Positions 42,176-53,219 of a stretch of 64,000 bases of DNA are shown here, piece by piece. The stretch covers positions 10,248,001 to 10,312,000 of the forward strand of contig OX335664.1 of assembly GCA_946894095.1 (NCBI GenBank), given 5' to 3'. Every line of letters starts with the position of its first letter. Positions within the stretch are counted from its first letter, which is position 1. The notes beneath the pieces were generated by a model. It searched no databases and was not told the origin of the DNA. It was given only the letters and a program-made list of their open reading frames with translations. The position numbers were made by a program, and so were the translations under genes. This DNA is from Incurvaria masculella. Lineage: Eukaryota > Arthropoda > Insecta > Lepidoptera > Incurvariidae.

Positions 42176-43444
42176 GGTCGGGGAAAAAGTCTTTTCGCAT
42201 TATAGTATGTATGAACTTGTAATAAAATCTCTTTGGCTATACTATTTGTATCTGGCTGGTTTTGGTATCATTGAAAGTTTAAATTTTAAAGAACATAATT
42301 CCAAATTCAAAATAGGAAAATGTGTGATTCTCATTTGTTTTTCGTACTGTCAAAATGAGTGAATCTAATGAAGAAATTCGATACATTTTAAAATTTTACT
42401 ACAAAAAAGGTAAAAATGCAACGCAAGCCGCGAAAAAAATTTGCGATGTTTATGGACCTAGTGCAGTGTCTGTGAGAGTAGCACAAATTTGGTTTAAGCG
42501 TTTTCAATCCGGAAATTTTGATGTCAAAGATGCACGTCGCTCTGGTCGGATAAAATGGATGCCATTTTTGAAAAAGTGGAGCAAGATCGGCACATCAGTA
42601 GTTACGACGTAGCTGAAGAACTAGGAATTGACCACAAAACAGTTTTGGCGCATTTGAAAAAAACTGGGTACACAAAAAAGCTCGATATTTGGGTACCTCA
42701 CGAGCTCACTGAAAGAAACCTAATGAACCGTGTACTCATTTGTGATTCTTTATTACGACGTAATGAAACCGAACCATTTTTGAAGAAGCTGATAACTGGT
42801 GATGAAAAGTGGATCACGTACGACAAGAACGTGCGAAAAAGGTCGTGGTCAAAGGCCGGTCAAGCTTCACAGACTGTGGCGAACCCCGGGTTAACTCGCA
42901 ACAAGGTGATGCTGTGTGTGTGGTGGGATTGGAAGGGCATTATTCATTATGAGCTGTTACCACCAGGCAGGACCATCGATTCTGAACTCTACTGCGAACA
43001 ACTGATGAGATTAAAGCAAGAAGTTGAGAGAAAGCGGCCGGAATTAATCAACAGAAGGGGTGTGGTTTTTCATCATGATAACGCTAGAACTCACACATCT
43101 TTAGCCACTCAGCAAAAACTAAGAGAGTTTGGCTGGGAGGTGTTAATGCATCCGCCGTATAGTCCTGACCTTGCACCTTCAGATTTCCACCTGTTTAGGT
43201 CTCTTCAGAATTCTTTAGGCAGCGTCAGGTTAACATCACGAGAGGACTGCCAAAACCACTTGTCGCGGTATATTGATCAGAAGTCCCAATATTTCTATAG
43301 CAATGGGATCATGTCCCTACCTACAAGATGGCAAAAAGTTATCGAACAAAATGGTACCTACATACTTTAGTTAAATGTAAATAAACCATATTAAAAAATG
43401 TTTTGAATTTTCTTAAAAAATGCGAAGAAACTTTTTCCCCAACC
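42176..43444 (+). mobile_element. Mariner element, near-complete
   Basis: 1,269 bp with terminal inverted repeats (left GGTCGGGGAAAAAGTCTTTT, right complement GGTTGGGGAAAAAGTTTCTT). A TA precedes the left end. It splits a short sequence also present near 25750-25775 (TGTCAGGCCAAGTTCTCGC). Confidence 0.85.
42355..43370 (+). pseudogene. Mariner transposase with one frameshift
   Basis: The first ORF (42355-42612) carries the N-terminal helix-turn-helix region (YYKKGKNATQAAKKICDVYG, VRVAQIWFKRFQSGNFDV). A frameshift near 42550-42556 passes the reading to 42555-43370, with the second HTH and catalytic domain: GDEKWITYD, HHDNARTH and YSPDLAPSDFHLF. Between the second and third Asp there are exactly 34 residues, the D,D34D spacing of mariner. 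The stop is at 43368-43370, followed by an AATAAA-type signal before the right inverted repeat. Only the single shift and the mutated spot around it visibly disable the gene. Confidence 0.88.
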
Positions 43445-43884
43445 ATTTCGAGTCGTTCTACATCCCCCTCTCTATCTCCGTGCCTAGCTATGTTAAGAGA
43501 CAGATATTTTTTGGAGTTAAGTTACCTACAGTCGGGACCAAGCTAGCCGGTCTGAATACACACCGAGTCCGAGCTTTAACGACTGTGACATTAATCATTT
43601 AGCTGAAATCGCAAGATTGGATTAAAATATCGTTACATATTGCAGCGAAAATCATCTGACAACACTGAGAACAACATGTTGTGAACTTTTTTTAAAATAA
43701 TAATCTTTGCCGCTGGGACTTTCATTAATTAGTAATTGAAAAACATTAATTTTTTATTTTAATTTTCAATCACATGTTTGCCTATTGGTATCGGTCTTTG
43801 TCAATGTACTCTTTAATACGATTTTGATTTCGGCATTGTCCTTTAAATATCATCAATCGTATTCAGAGAGAACCTGTCCAAATT
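43445..43884. other. Unassigned interval
   Basis: No gene, RNA or named repeat seen. Confidence 0.4.
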
Positions 43885-44146
43885 TACAGCCCTATTCAGA
43901 GTGGGCGGACTAAATTTAATCCATCGGACTAAACCGGTTTTTGTATGGTTAGTCCTGTGCTAATCTCGTACTAAGTTTTGACAGGTGCTCTCTGAATACG
44001 ACTGTCACAATCAAGTCGGCGGATGAAAGTTAGTCCGCCCACTCTGAATACAGCTGTATTAGCACCGGACTGACCATACAAAAAAACGGTTTAGTCCAAC
44101 ATATTAAATTAAGTCCGTCCACTCTGAATACGGCTGTATAAGTGTA
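43885..44146. mobile_element. Palindromic MITE (TTCAGAGTGG termini)
   Basis: Arms TATTCAGAGTGGGCGGACTA and complement, with a second internal symmetric pair (AAACCGGTTTTTGTATGG / CATACAAAAAAACGGTTT). Related fragments at 21405-21655. Confidence 0.65.
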
Positions 44147-44223
44147 TATATTTTTTTATATGTGTATCTTTTGGCAAACCAAAAGAAATAAATAAAGACA
44201 ATGATGAGTGAACAAAGAAAGCC

Positions 44224-44600
44224 ACTAGGCTCGTAGCCTAGTGGCGCCGAGACTTGATTAACATACCAGGGGTCTGGGTTCAAATTCACACCCTGTTCAT
44301 GGACCACTGAATCTCGCATTTCGTCACGAATGCGAGATGCTTCATGGTTCGGAGTCCATGTAAAACTGTAGATTTCCTTTCCCTACTATGTGGTAGGGTG
44401 TAAGCTCACCCGGGTTGGCACCATCGCATTGGATGAAAAGATGGTCGAAGCGGCAATGAAAAATTGTCCGTGTTTTCCATCCAGTTCAGTGTAGCCGTGC
44501 TCATAAAGGCAAGGCACCTAATTTCTTCGGGAATGTGGTGCATTGGGCACTGCGGTAGTTGTGTGGAATTAGCCATCCATCTCAGCTTGCATACAAAAAA
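44224..44600 (+). mobile_element. SINE-T copy
   Basis: GGCTCGTAGCCTAGTGGCGC head, B box GGGTTCAAATTC, body with small deletions, tail CAGCTTGCATACAAAAAA. Confidence 0.8.
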
Positions 44601-45407
44601 TACTGACAACTCGTTGTAAAGATACGAATGACCTAAAAAAAAAGTTTATAATACATATGTACGTATACATATGGCGAGCGCAATTTTCTGATGCCTCCGG
44701 GCTTACATACCTGAAGGGCATCTGCAATGTTGGTCATAATACCAAATACGGTTTGAAAATGAAATTCATAAATCAATAATTTTATTACCTTAGTGAGAAC
44801 ATAGTGACTTAATAATAGCATTGATTAAAATTAAAAAAGACAGCAATATACCTAACATCTATACAATATAAATTATAATAATATAGGCTTGGTGCATATA
44901 ATCTTATGACTACTTCACATTAATTAAGAATGTAGTGGAAAAAATATTACAAGTCATCTGGATAGTTGTAATGATATAAAACCTCTAAAATATAAATATA
45001 ACATATGCTAGGTACTTATAATATGATGACTTTTTAGAGAAATTTGGTACTTAAGTGCAACAATCAAATTCGAAGATAAAGAAAATGGTGCACAGTATAA
45101 ATTGAAACTTTTAAGTTGAGGCAAACAGTAATAATTCTAATTAACACTAATTTTGCATCGATAATTATTCAGTTTAAACACGAAATAAAATAACAATGAA
45201 CTAAAGCAATCTTAAATTAATATCAAACAGTCCAACATCTAAAATTTAAATTAAACTAAAACTAAGGAAAAATGTGGATCGGAGAGCAATCCAATGAAAT
45301 ATAAAATTACGTTAAAAGTAAAATATTTCATTGAAGGTGCCCAATGTGTGCCCCAAAGTGCCTAGAGCACTCGCCGCGTTGCCTCTATGAATTTCGAGAG
45401 CGATTCT
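44601..45407. other. Unassigned AT-rich interval
   Basis: A fragment at 44690-44710 (GCGCAATTTTCTGATGCC) resembles the end of the palindromic MITE at 15668/51472. Otherwise nothing recognised. Confidence 0.4.
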
Positions 45408-45668
45408 ACGAGTCAGACTAGCACGAGAAGGGTTCCGTACCATCATACAAGATTAAGTAGATAAAATTACGTTTTATGTATGGGGGCCCCCTTTTTTTAT
45501 AATTCTTTAATTTTACTTATTTGTAAAATAAATACACACACTTTACAAAAATCAGCTGCCTAGCTATTACGGTTCATGAGATACAGCCCTGTGACAGACA
45601 GACGGACGGACAGCAGGGGCTTAGTAATAGGGTTCCGTTGGCACTCTTTGGGTACGGAACCCCAAAAA
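45408..45668 (+). mobile_element. Family G repeat copy, 5' diverged
   Basis: AGACTAGCACGAGAAGGGTT to GGGTACGGAACCCCAAAAA. Confidence 0.7.
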
Positions 45669-45769
45669 GGCTTTTGCACATTAATACTAATTATAATAAA
45701 TAGTAAAAAAGTAATGCTTTCTAATGCATTTTAAAAATGTTATTTTAGAGTAATTTGATTGGTTGAAAC

Positions 45770-46466
45770 AAGAAGTGTGCCTTTTCATAAAATTGAGAAA
45801 TAAAATAATATAGATTTTGTTGGTAAAGTGTATCACTACATAGTATAAAACAAAGTCGCTTTCTCTCCCTATATCCCCATGTATGCTTAAATCTTTAAAA
45901 CTAAGCAACGGATTTTGATGCGGTTTTTTTAATAGATAGAGTGATTGAAGAGGAAGGCTTATATGTATAATAACATGCTTTAAATAATGTAGAAGTACTG
46001 TTATTTTTGAGGTTTCCAATGTGATGTCGTAAAAAATTTTTTTTTTCCGCTTACATTGCAAACGCAGGCTGAACCCTACGAGATTTATCAAAATAATGTA
46101 CTAAGTATTGTACACATTGAAAAAGTCTACAGAAAACTCCGCGATGGTATATGTCTATCTCTTATGGATATCCCACAATAACATTTTATTGTCATTTACT
46201 TTTTACGACAAATAATGGCTAATTTTCGAAGCGATTTTAACCAATACAGCATTAATCCTTATCCAATTAAATATCTTAATACATTGTTGATTTAATATAG
46301 ATCTATATGGCCCATTACAGCATATGATTTAAATAAATATTTTCGAAGATATTACAGATTTAAAAATTGCGGGACGTAGCGTTTGCGGCGGTACCGGCCG
46401 GACGGGGCGGCGGAAGCCATTCAGATATATTTCATACCCGTGCGAAGCCGGAGCGGGCCGCTAGTT
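45770..46466 (+). mobile_element. Interspersed repeat with Helitron-like CTAG-T end
   Basis: It contains phrases I recall from many insect genomes (AAGCAACGGATTTTGATGCG, GATAGAGTGATTGAAGAGGA). It ends CGTGCGAAGCCGGAGCGGGC then CGCTAGT, like the CTRR terminus of Helitrons. The 5' limit and class are uncertain. The AT-rich minus-strand frame at 45687-46091 is not treated as a gene. Confidence 0.4.
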
Positions 46467-46796
46467 ATAATATAAACGAGGCTCTCTGATAAAACACGTT
46501 TTGTGTATTATGTTAAGATAACACATTACAATTAAAAATCTGAATACTTACTAATTTGACATAAATAATAGTAAATTTATATCTTATAATTCTATTATAT
46601 TTAATTAAATATATTGACTTGTTACCAACGATATAAAGGGAAAGATATGGCATTGTCAAGTATTGGTTCCGTCAAATTGTGTTACTGTTAAGATGCACGC
46701 GTGCGGACCACTGGCCTCGGAAAGACAAGGGTAGATACAATGCTATTTACCGCCAGAGTGAAAGAGCCTTGAAGGAACATAAATAAATAGGTTTGA
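46467..46796. other. Unassigned AT-rich interval
   Basis: Nothing recognised. Confidence 0.4.
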
Positions 46797-47198
46797 GCGG
46801 CTCGTAGCTTAGTGGCGCGGGGACTGGCCTAGCGTACCAGAAGCCTGGGTTCAAAACCGACTTGCACTACTGTCTTTCTCTTTCCGAGTTCGATAAGTGC
46901 ATTTTCGTCACGAATGCGATCTGCTCCATGGTTCTGAATCCATGTAAAATTGTAGGTCCCCTTCCCCTACTAGGTGGTAGGGTTTAAGCCCGCCCGGGTT
47001 GGTACCATCGCATTGGATGAAAAGATGGTCGAAGCGGCAATGAAAAATGGGCCGTGTTTTCCATCCAGTTCAATGTAGCCGTGCTCATAAAGGGAAGGTT
47101 CTGGCATGGCACCAAATATCTTCGGGAATGTGGTGTATTGGGCTAATATCATAACGGTAGTTGTGTGGTATTAGCCATCCATGTAAGGTCGCATAAAA
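46797..47198 (+). mobile_element. SINE-T, full-length copy
   Basis: CGGCTCGTAGCTTAGTGGCG, B box GGGTTCAAAACCG, full body, tail GTAAGGTCGCATAAAAAAA. Confidence 0.85.
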
Positions 47199-47474
47199 AA
47201 AATACCATTGTGAAGACATATACGTGTCTAGTGCCCTAATTTCGAGTATATGGTAAGAAAAAAAAAACAAACATTAACCTATTTTTGCCAATTTTTTCAT
47301 AAAAGTAATTTAAATTCATACAAAAAATAATTATAATAATAATTTAATTAATTCATAATAATAATAATTTTAAAACTATTTTTTTTTCTTGGCATCGAAT
47401 ATTAGTCACTCAAATATTCAAAATCAAATAAATTTAAAGGAAAAAATAATTTCGGACTTTAACCAACATCAGGC
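47199..47474. other. AT-rich interval
   Basis: Simple ATA/AAT-rich sequence, no gene. Confidence 0.4.
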
Positions 47475-47477
47475 TTA

Positions 47478-47637
47478 GCTCCGGTTGCACGAAGATACGG
47501 CTGAGTTAATCAATGTTCAAATACGTCACTTTTAGTGATCCACATAGAGTTCCTTCCATACTGTCCACACAAAGTGACCTGTTTGATCATACTTTGACAT
47601 TGATTTTTGATTTTTTGTCCTTTCGTGCACTCGGCCC
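47478..47637. mobile_element. Harbinger/Tourist-like MITE, 160 bp, TTA-flanked
   Basis: GCTCCGGTTGCACGAAG ... CGTGCACTCGGCCC with TTA at 47475-47477 and 47638-47640. Confidence 0.8.
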
Positions 47638-47899
47638 TTAGATAGACACACAATATCGCGGCACTTCAAGGGAAAAAGCCACACACTTCTAAGAAAAGAA
47701 CAACAGAATGTCTTTATAATAATGTAGGCAGCCTAAATCCATTATGAAATCTACTGAACATACATGTCTCTGAAAATAATGATATTAAGACAGTCTTTAC
47801 ATTTTCAATTCCCCATACTACGGACGATACATTTTTACATATTCTAAATGTTTTTCTAAATTTTTTTGAAATTTTGGATTCTAAAATTGATTAATTTGA

Positions 47900-48215
47900 A
47901 ACATCTTCGTTTAAAGCATTGTAATCAAATTTTGAAAATTATCTGATAAAGTTTTTGGTGGTCGTCGTGACATTCATTGGAACTATGATTTGAAACTACG
48001 ACCTTTGGATTACATGCCCACTGCTCTAACCAACTGAGCTATCCCGACAATTACGTCAGCCAATGAATTTCTCGATTATATTCGAATCGACACAATGCTC
48101 CATAAAATCACGACGAAAAACTTTTTCAAATCACCTTCAAAATCGGATTACAATGCTTTAAATGTAGATGGCGCTAAAACTCAAATAAATGAGATAACGG
48201 TAATGTCGTAACCAA
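47900..48215. mobile_element. MITE carrying a tRNA-Thr-like sequence, copy 1
   Basis: Outer arms AAAGCATTGTAATCAAATTT (left) and CGGATTACAATGCTTTAAAT with GCGCTAAAACTCAAATAAAT (right) match the palindromic family at 12235 and 54548. Between them lies a tRNA-like sequence on the minus strand. The left arm is truncated. Confidence 0.65.
47977..48048 (-). pseudogene. tRNA-Thr(UGU)-like sequence, degenerate
   Basis: The minus strand reads GTCGGGATAGCTCAGTTGG then AGCAGTGGGCATGTAATCC, AAAGGTCG. D-arm and anticodon arm are clear, with anticodon TGT in loop CATGTAA. That loop lacks the invariant U33. T stem and 3' acceptor side are decayed. It is part of the surrounding MITE, not a functional tRNA gene. 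Confidence 0.6.
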
Positions 48216-48367
48216 TAAATACCTAAAAAATATGGTCAAAACGTACACACTAGCGATGGCTCATTCCGGTTCCAAAAATAAATGCATTCCACTTCCACAC
48301 GTCCGGAATGACCTACGGAATGAAATCACGTTTCTTGCATGCATAATTTATATATAATTTATTACAC

Positions 48368-48537
48368 CGCATATTAGGCTGTGGACAGGAAAACCGATTG
48401 TGGGAAGAACACCCGCCAGGTGGGACGACGACATCAAGTGCGTCGGCGGAAAGCAGTGGTTGCGTACCGCTGAAGGCCAGGAGGGCTGGAGGAAAATTGG
48501 AGAGGCGTATGTCCAGCAGTGGACGCAAAAACGCTGA
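48368..48537 (+). pseudogene. RTE-like LINE C-terminal fragment
   Basis: One open frame gives GRTPARWDDDIKCVGGKQWL, RTAEGQEGWRKIGEAYVQQW and TQKR-stop. This is the conserved C-terminus of the arthropod 'endonuclease-reverse transcriptase' LINEs. The rest of the element is missing. Confidence 0.7.
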
Positions 48538-48544
48538 CTGACTG

Positions 48545-48656
48545 ATTAACTATTTGTTGTCATAGCGGCAATAGACGGTTCATGAGTTACAGCCCTGTGA
48601 CAGACAGACGAACGGACGGTTTCTCGTGCACCCTTTGGGTACGGAACCCTAAAAAT
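48545..48656 (+). mobile_element. Family G repeat, 5'-truncated
   Basis: CTATTTGTTGTCATAGCGGC to GGGTACGGAACCCTAAAAA. Confidence 0.7.
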
Positions 48657-48821
48657 CAGATACTGTCTCCTCCTAAACACCCAAACCGGAAAAACTTGCA
48701 AACCTAGCACAAATTGTCACTATTAAACCCAATATGACTTAATAGACCTGACGATGTCTTCAGTACGTTGAGTATAGAATAAACTCACCTACCACCCCAT
48801 AGGTTTACTTTCAATCCCCTG

Positions 48822-49232
48822 TGTATTTTTTATGTAACTGGACATGGAAAGCTAATAAGAATCTGACCGACAGATATAAGCCTAACACACGACATGGGAA
48901 CTAGGCGCCATGCCAGGACCTTCCTTATACTGCTCAGCTATATTGAATTCGATGAAAAACATTGACATGGTGTATTGCCGCTTTGACGATCGTTTCTTCA
49001 ATGCGATGGTAGCAACCCGGGAGGGCCTAACTCTTAGTAAGGGATATAGTTTTTACCTGTTTTACATGGATTCCGAGCTATGGACCTGCTCGAATTCGTG
49101 ACGAATTGTACTTATCTAACTCAGACAGAACATGAAAGTGGTGCATGTATGGTATGTGTATGTATGGGAATTTGAACCCAGACCTCTGGAATGTAAGGCA
49201 AGTCCCTGCGCCGCTAGGCTACGAACCACTTG
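48822..49232 (-). mobile_element. SINE-T-like, full-length reverse copy
   Basis: TTTTTTATGTAACTGGACATG at the left, which is the tail type seen on SINE-5S copies, and a tRNA-type head at the right (GCTAGGCTACGAACCACTTG; B-box complement TTTGAACCCAGACC). A mixed subtype. Confidence 0.75.
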
Positions 49233-49299
49233 ATTAATTTCGCTATAGCACTAAGACGCTTAATGTACATTATTTTGTAACATAATTTTGTAACATAAT

Positions 49300-51411
49300 T
49301 TTGTGCTGTGTGGGTACCGGCACGTTAAAAGAATACAAATGGGCCCACTGCATATCTTCCCGTGCATGTCGTAAAAGGCGACTAAGGGATCCAGCGTGTG
49401 GTAGACCGCTAGGTCGACTGGGTATGCTACCACACTCGGTGATAAGTCGCGTCGCCAAGCAGTTCGCTGTGTTCCGGCGTGAATCCCGAGGACCCAGTAG
49501 CAAGGGGGATTTAGGGGCGAAGAGGAGTGGTCCAGTGACTCTAAAGCGGAATCACTGCTTGGGAGTAAGGGATCGACACGATGGCCAGGGAGACCTGGTG
49601 AAACGGGTGTCCGCTGCCCGCCCGCCGAGTAGTTCAGGGCCCGGTCTGTGCCTAACCATCACAGAAGGCTGCACCATCACTCGGCGCATAATCTCGGAGT
49701 GGTCCGTCGTGCCGGTTGGTGACCGGACTGCCGGGGTCCCGGCGGCCACTTCCGGGGGGGACCGGGGGCCCTTCCGTCCATCGTGTCGGTTTCTCACCAT
49801 CCCAGGCAGATAGTGACGAAACCAGAGAGTTGCGCTTTGACCACAAATCTTCGCCGCTTGTTCCCTGTGCAACCCCTTCACACCAACTCAAAAATGACAG
49901 TGCAAAATAAAAGGAAAAACGTTAATTCAGCGGTGCACAACCCCGGCATTTTTCGCGCAGACATTGCGAATATAAGGGGGCTGCACACTAATCTGAATGC
50001 CGTGCACCTGCACCTGGAGCAGAGTAAGCCGGCCATGCTTTTCCTCACGGAGACACAAATATCACGACCTGCCGACACATCGTATCTGCACTATCAATAC
50101 GGCTTCCGTCCGAATCGATCTGCTGGGGATCTCCTAGTATACGTCTCACATGAGATGGGCGATGCGCTCGAAAATCATGGCGAAGGTATGGCTATCGGCC
50201 TGGATATCGCTAAAGCATTTGACCGGGTCTGGCATAAGGCGCTGCTTTCCAAGCTGCCCTCTTACGGCCTTCCACCCGAGCTGTGTGACTGGATCGCCGA
50301 CTTCCTGCATGGCCGCAGCATAAAAGTCTTGGTTGACGGTTGCTGCTCCAAAGCCATGTCTGTGAATGCCGGCGTGCCGCAGGGCTCTGTGTTGTCCCCA
50401 ACCCTTTTTCTGCTGCACATCAATGACCTGCTCAATTTGGGCGACATTGATTGCTACGCAGATGACAGCACGGTGCTAGCCAGGTACACCAGTCACCAGA
50501 CCGCAGGCCGGGCTGAAGTGGATGACGATAGACGGCGCCTCGTTGCTAGACTCGAAGAGACCCTGGAAAAAGTTTCCGGGTGGGGTCTCCAGAACCTCGT
50601 CGAGTTTAACGCGAGCAAGACGCAGGCGTGCGTGTTCAGTGCGAAGCGAGCTCCGTTCAGTGCGGCTCCGACCTTCCAGGGAGCAACTCTACATATTGAC
50701 GACCACATAGGGATCCTTGGTGTTGACCTGACGCATGACCTTAATTTCGGACGCCATATCGAGGATAAACCCAAGCTCGCCTCAAAAAAGCTGGGAGTCC
50801 TCAACAGGGTGCGTCAGTACTTCACGCCTGACCAAAAACTGCTTCTTTACAAGGCGCAGATAAGGTCTTGCGTGGAGTACTGTTCGCACTTGTGGGACGG
50901 CTCAGCTAAGCACCTGCTTGGCTCCCTGGACTCGATACAGCGTCGGGCCGTGCGTCTCGTTGACGACCCCGAGGTATCCCTAAATTTGGAGACCCTTCAA
51001 CTCAGAAGGGATGTAGGGTCTCTCTCTGTCTTCTATCGTCTTTACCATGGAGAATGCTCGTCGGAGCTGCATAACGCTGTTCCTCCGTCCCCTTTCTACC
51101 TTCGGTCAACGCGGAACAGGGAGAAAATGCACAAATTCACAGTCGACATTCCAAAAATAAGAACTCACCGATCCTCTAGATCCTTTATCTATAGGGTCGG
51201 TAAACAATGGAATGAACTCCCTTCCGAGGTATTTCCCCCAAATTACGACCTGGGGTCCTTCAAACGTGGTGTGAAGAAGCACCTGGCCGGCCGGCATGGT
51301 TTTCGCAGCCCCCCTGAATGTTCGAAAACCCATGGGCGTCGTCGGGCACCTTTAGGTCCTGGCGTACGCCATATGCCGCGCTTAACATAAAAAAAAAAAA
51401 AAAAAATTAAA
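49300..51411 (+). mobile_element. Jockey/CR1-like LINE copy with internal in-frame deletion
   Basis: 5' part TGCTGTGTGGGTACCGGCAC, a GC-rich leader, one long ORF and a poly(A) tail of about 17 A after CGCTTAACAT. About half of a normal ORF is missing, yet the remaining frame is intact. 3' fragments of the same family occur at 20186-20312. Confidence 0.8.
49783..51390 (+). CDS. LINE ORF2 derivative: endonuclease N-terminus fused to reverse transcriptase
   Basis: 535 codons open without a stop; the likely start is the internal ATG at 49894 (MTVQNKRKNV), about 498 residues. The N-terminus has the start of an AP endonuclease (FRADIANIRGLHTNLNAVHL, FLTETQISRP). It then jumps within a few residues into RT (YGFRPNRSAGDLLVYV), so the catalytic half of the endonuclease and the first RT motifs are deleted. 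RT motifs present: LDIAKAFDRVWH, VNAGVPQGSVLSPTLF, catalytic CYADDSTV, and the thumb/C-terminal region (QRRAVRLVDD, RVGKQWNELPSEVF, KKHLAGRHGF). The RT active-site Asp pair is intact. The intact frame suggests recent insertion of an already deleted copy. Confidence 0.8.
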   Translation: MSVSHHPRQIVTKPESCALTTNLRRLFPVQPLHTNSKMTVQNKRKNVNSAVHNPGIFRADIANIRGLHTNLNAVHLHLEQSKPAMLFLTETQISRPADTSYLHYQYGFRPNRSAGDLLVYVSHEMGDALENHGEGMAIGLDIAKAFDRVWHKALLSKLPSYGLPPELCDWIADFLHGRSIKVLVDGCCSKAMSVNAGVPQGSVLSPTLFLLHINDLLNLGDIDCYADDSTVLARYTSHQTAGRAEVDDDRRRLVARLEETLEKVSGWGLQNLVEFNASKTQACVFSAKRAPFSAAPTFQGATLHIDDHIGILGVDLTHDLNFGRHIEDKPKLASKKLGVLNRVRQYFTPDQKLLLYKAQIRSCVEYCSHLWDGSAKHLLGSLDSIQRRAVRLVDDPEVSLNLETLQLRRDVGSLSVFYRLYHGECSSELHNAVPPSPFYLRSTRNREKMHKFTVDIPKIRTHRSSRSFIYRVGKQWNELPSEVFPPNYDLGSFKRGVKKHLAGRHGFRSPPECSKTHGRRRAPLGPGVRHMPRLT

Positions 51412-51471
51412 GCTATTCTAAAACTTATATACTACTATGTATGGATCTTAAGGATGGCCTATTAGCTATGC

Positions 51472-52083
51472 TCATGATTTTAAAACCACTGTACCAAATT
51501 AATTAATATTTAATATCAGGTAACAAATGTCTGTGTCTGCAGACTTTTTAGGGCTCCGTACCCAAAGGGTGCCAACGGAACCATATTACTCAGCCTTAGC
51601 TGTCCGTCCGTCCGTCCTTGCGTCCGTCCGTCCGTCCGTCCGGGCTGCATCTCATGATATGATCGTAATAGGTATGCAGCTGAAAATTTCACACAGTGTA
51701 TTTATTTAGCCGCTATAACAACAAATAGGTAAAATGAAAATATAATAAAAATTAAAGGGTGCCTCCATGCAAAAAACGTGATTTTGTTGTGTTAAATCTT
51801 GTTCGATGGTACAGAACCCTTCGTGTACGAGTCCGACTCGCACTTGGCCGGTTTTTTTAAAATTCGAAACCGAATCAAATGAAAGGAAAAAGAAAATCAT
51901 ACTAATTTTGTTTTCTCTGTAGTTTGATCCAGGATCCTTTTTCCGAAAAAACAAAAACGTGCAGACGCAGGTATTTGTTGCCTGATATTATAAACCAAAT
52001 AAAAAAAATTGGAACAGTGGTTTTAAAATGATTATTAAACTATGTTTGCATAGGGAGCGTAATTTTCTGGTGCTTACCGGCCC
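51472..52083. mobile_element. Palindromic MITE (as at 15668), interrupted by a family G repeat
   Basis: Left arm AAAACCACTGTACCAA and GTAACAAATGTCTGTGTCTG. Right arm CAGACGCAGGTATTTGTTGC and ATTGGAACAGTGGTTTTAAA, ending GGTGCTTACCGGCCC. The insert 51547-51857 sits between the arms. Confidence 0.7.
51547..51857 (-). mobile_element. Family G repeat, reverse copy inside a MITE
   Basis: TTTTTAGGGCTCCGTACCC to GCACTTGGCCGGTTTTTTT, with an extended (GTCC)n microsatellite. Confidence 0.8.
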
Positions 52084-52111
52084 ACTTTAAGATGCCAATT
52101 CTGTGAAGTCT

Positions 52112-53219
52112 TTACATATTATGAATCTTAAGATGCTTAACAATAGACGATTTCGCCGTAAAACTTTTACTACAAACATCACAACTGTATGGACGTTCGC
52201 CAGTATGGGTCAAAAGATGTCTGTTAAGACTACTTCTTACAGTAAAACGTCTCGAACAAGTAGTACAGCTGTAGGGTTGTTCACCAGTATGGATCGTCAG
52301 ATGTCTTTCGAGGTGACATTTCGCGACGAAACGTTTACTACAAACGTCACAGCGATAGGGGTGTGGAGGTTCAGCAGAATGAATTTTCATATGATCAGCA
52401 AGTTCAGATTCTAAGTCAAAAGATTTACTACAAACATCACAGCTATGTGGACGCTTATCAATATGAATCCTCATATGTCTGAGAGCTACACACTTGAATT
52501 TGTAACGTTTGCCACAAAAATGACAGCTATGCAGACGTTCAGTGCTATGAACCTTTAAGTGGCACGCGAGAATAAATTTCGTAGTAAAATGTTTTCCACA
52601 AACATCACATTTATGAGGACGTTCACCGGTGTGGATCATCAGATGGCGAATAAGACTAGCCTTTGCGGCGTAACGCTTACTACAGACATCACAACTGTAG
52701 GGAAGCTCGCCAGTATGGATCAACAGATGTTTGGCAAGCCTAAAACCGGACGTAAAGAATTTACTACAAACCTTACAACAATACGGACGTTCGTCAGCGT
52801 GAAATTTCCGATGCATCGCAAGATTGCATTTGCTGATGAAAACTCTACAGCAAACATCACAAGTATAGTGACGACGTTCACCAGAATGGACCTTCATGTG
52901 CTTGGAAAGATTAAATTTCTCAGTAAAACATTTTTTACAAACGTCACAACTATACGGACGATCATTGCTATGGATCTTCATATGCCTGACAGCGTGAGAT
53001 TTGGAATTGAAACTTTTGCCACAAACATTACAGGTGTGCTCAATATTGGTGATATTGGGATTCGAGTTCGTTATTTTTCTGTCGGAGCGATGTTTGGTTT
53101 TGGCCGCCGGTCGCTCGATATGAGCTGTTTTATCCGAGGATCGCTCGAACCAAGCGTTATTCTGTTCGCCTGCAGCGTTGTGACTGAGCTCATGTTGTGA
53201 AAATCCAACGGAGTTGGCC
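52112..53219 (-). CDS. Zinc-finger gene A, 3' exon with eleven C2H2 fingers
   Basis: Acceptor ATTGCACAATCTTTCCAG|G, phase 2, joining the exon at 55013-55275 in frame (CA|G). The first 62 residues form a polar linker (ANSVGFSQHELSHNAAGEQ) similar to that of gene B. Eleven tandem C2H2 fingers follow, from about residue 149 to the end of the predicted 456-aa protein: CNVCGKSF, CDVCKKCF, CDVCCRVF, CKVCSKFF, CDVCSKRY, CDVCGKHF, CHFCGKRY, CDVCSKSF, CDVCSKRF, CTTCSRRF, CDVCSKSF. Most linkers are TGERPY/TGEQPY-like. All Cys2His2 ligands appear present. The protein ends three residues after the last finger's His. A nuclear DNA-binding regulator is expected; no target can be inferred. The antisense open frame at 52559-53200 is a shadow. 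Confidence 0.88.

Noticed and set aside
45687..46091. 134-residue minus-strand ORF
   Set aside because: AT-rich low-complexity frame inside an interspersed repeat.
52559..53200. 213-residue plus-strand ORF
   Set aside because: Exactly antisense to the finger exon of gene A; an artefact of the repeated finger codons.
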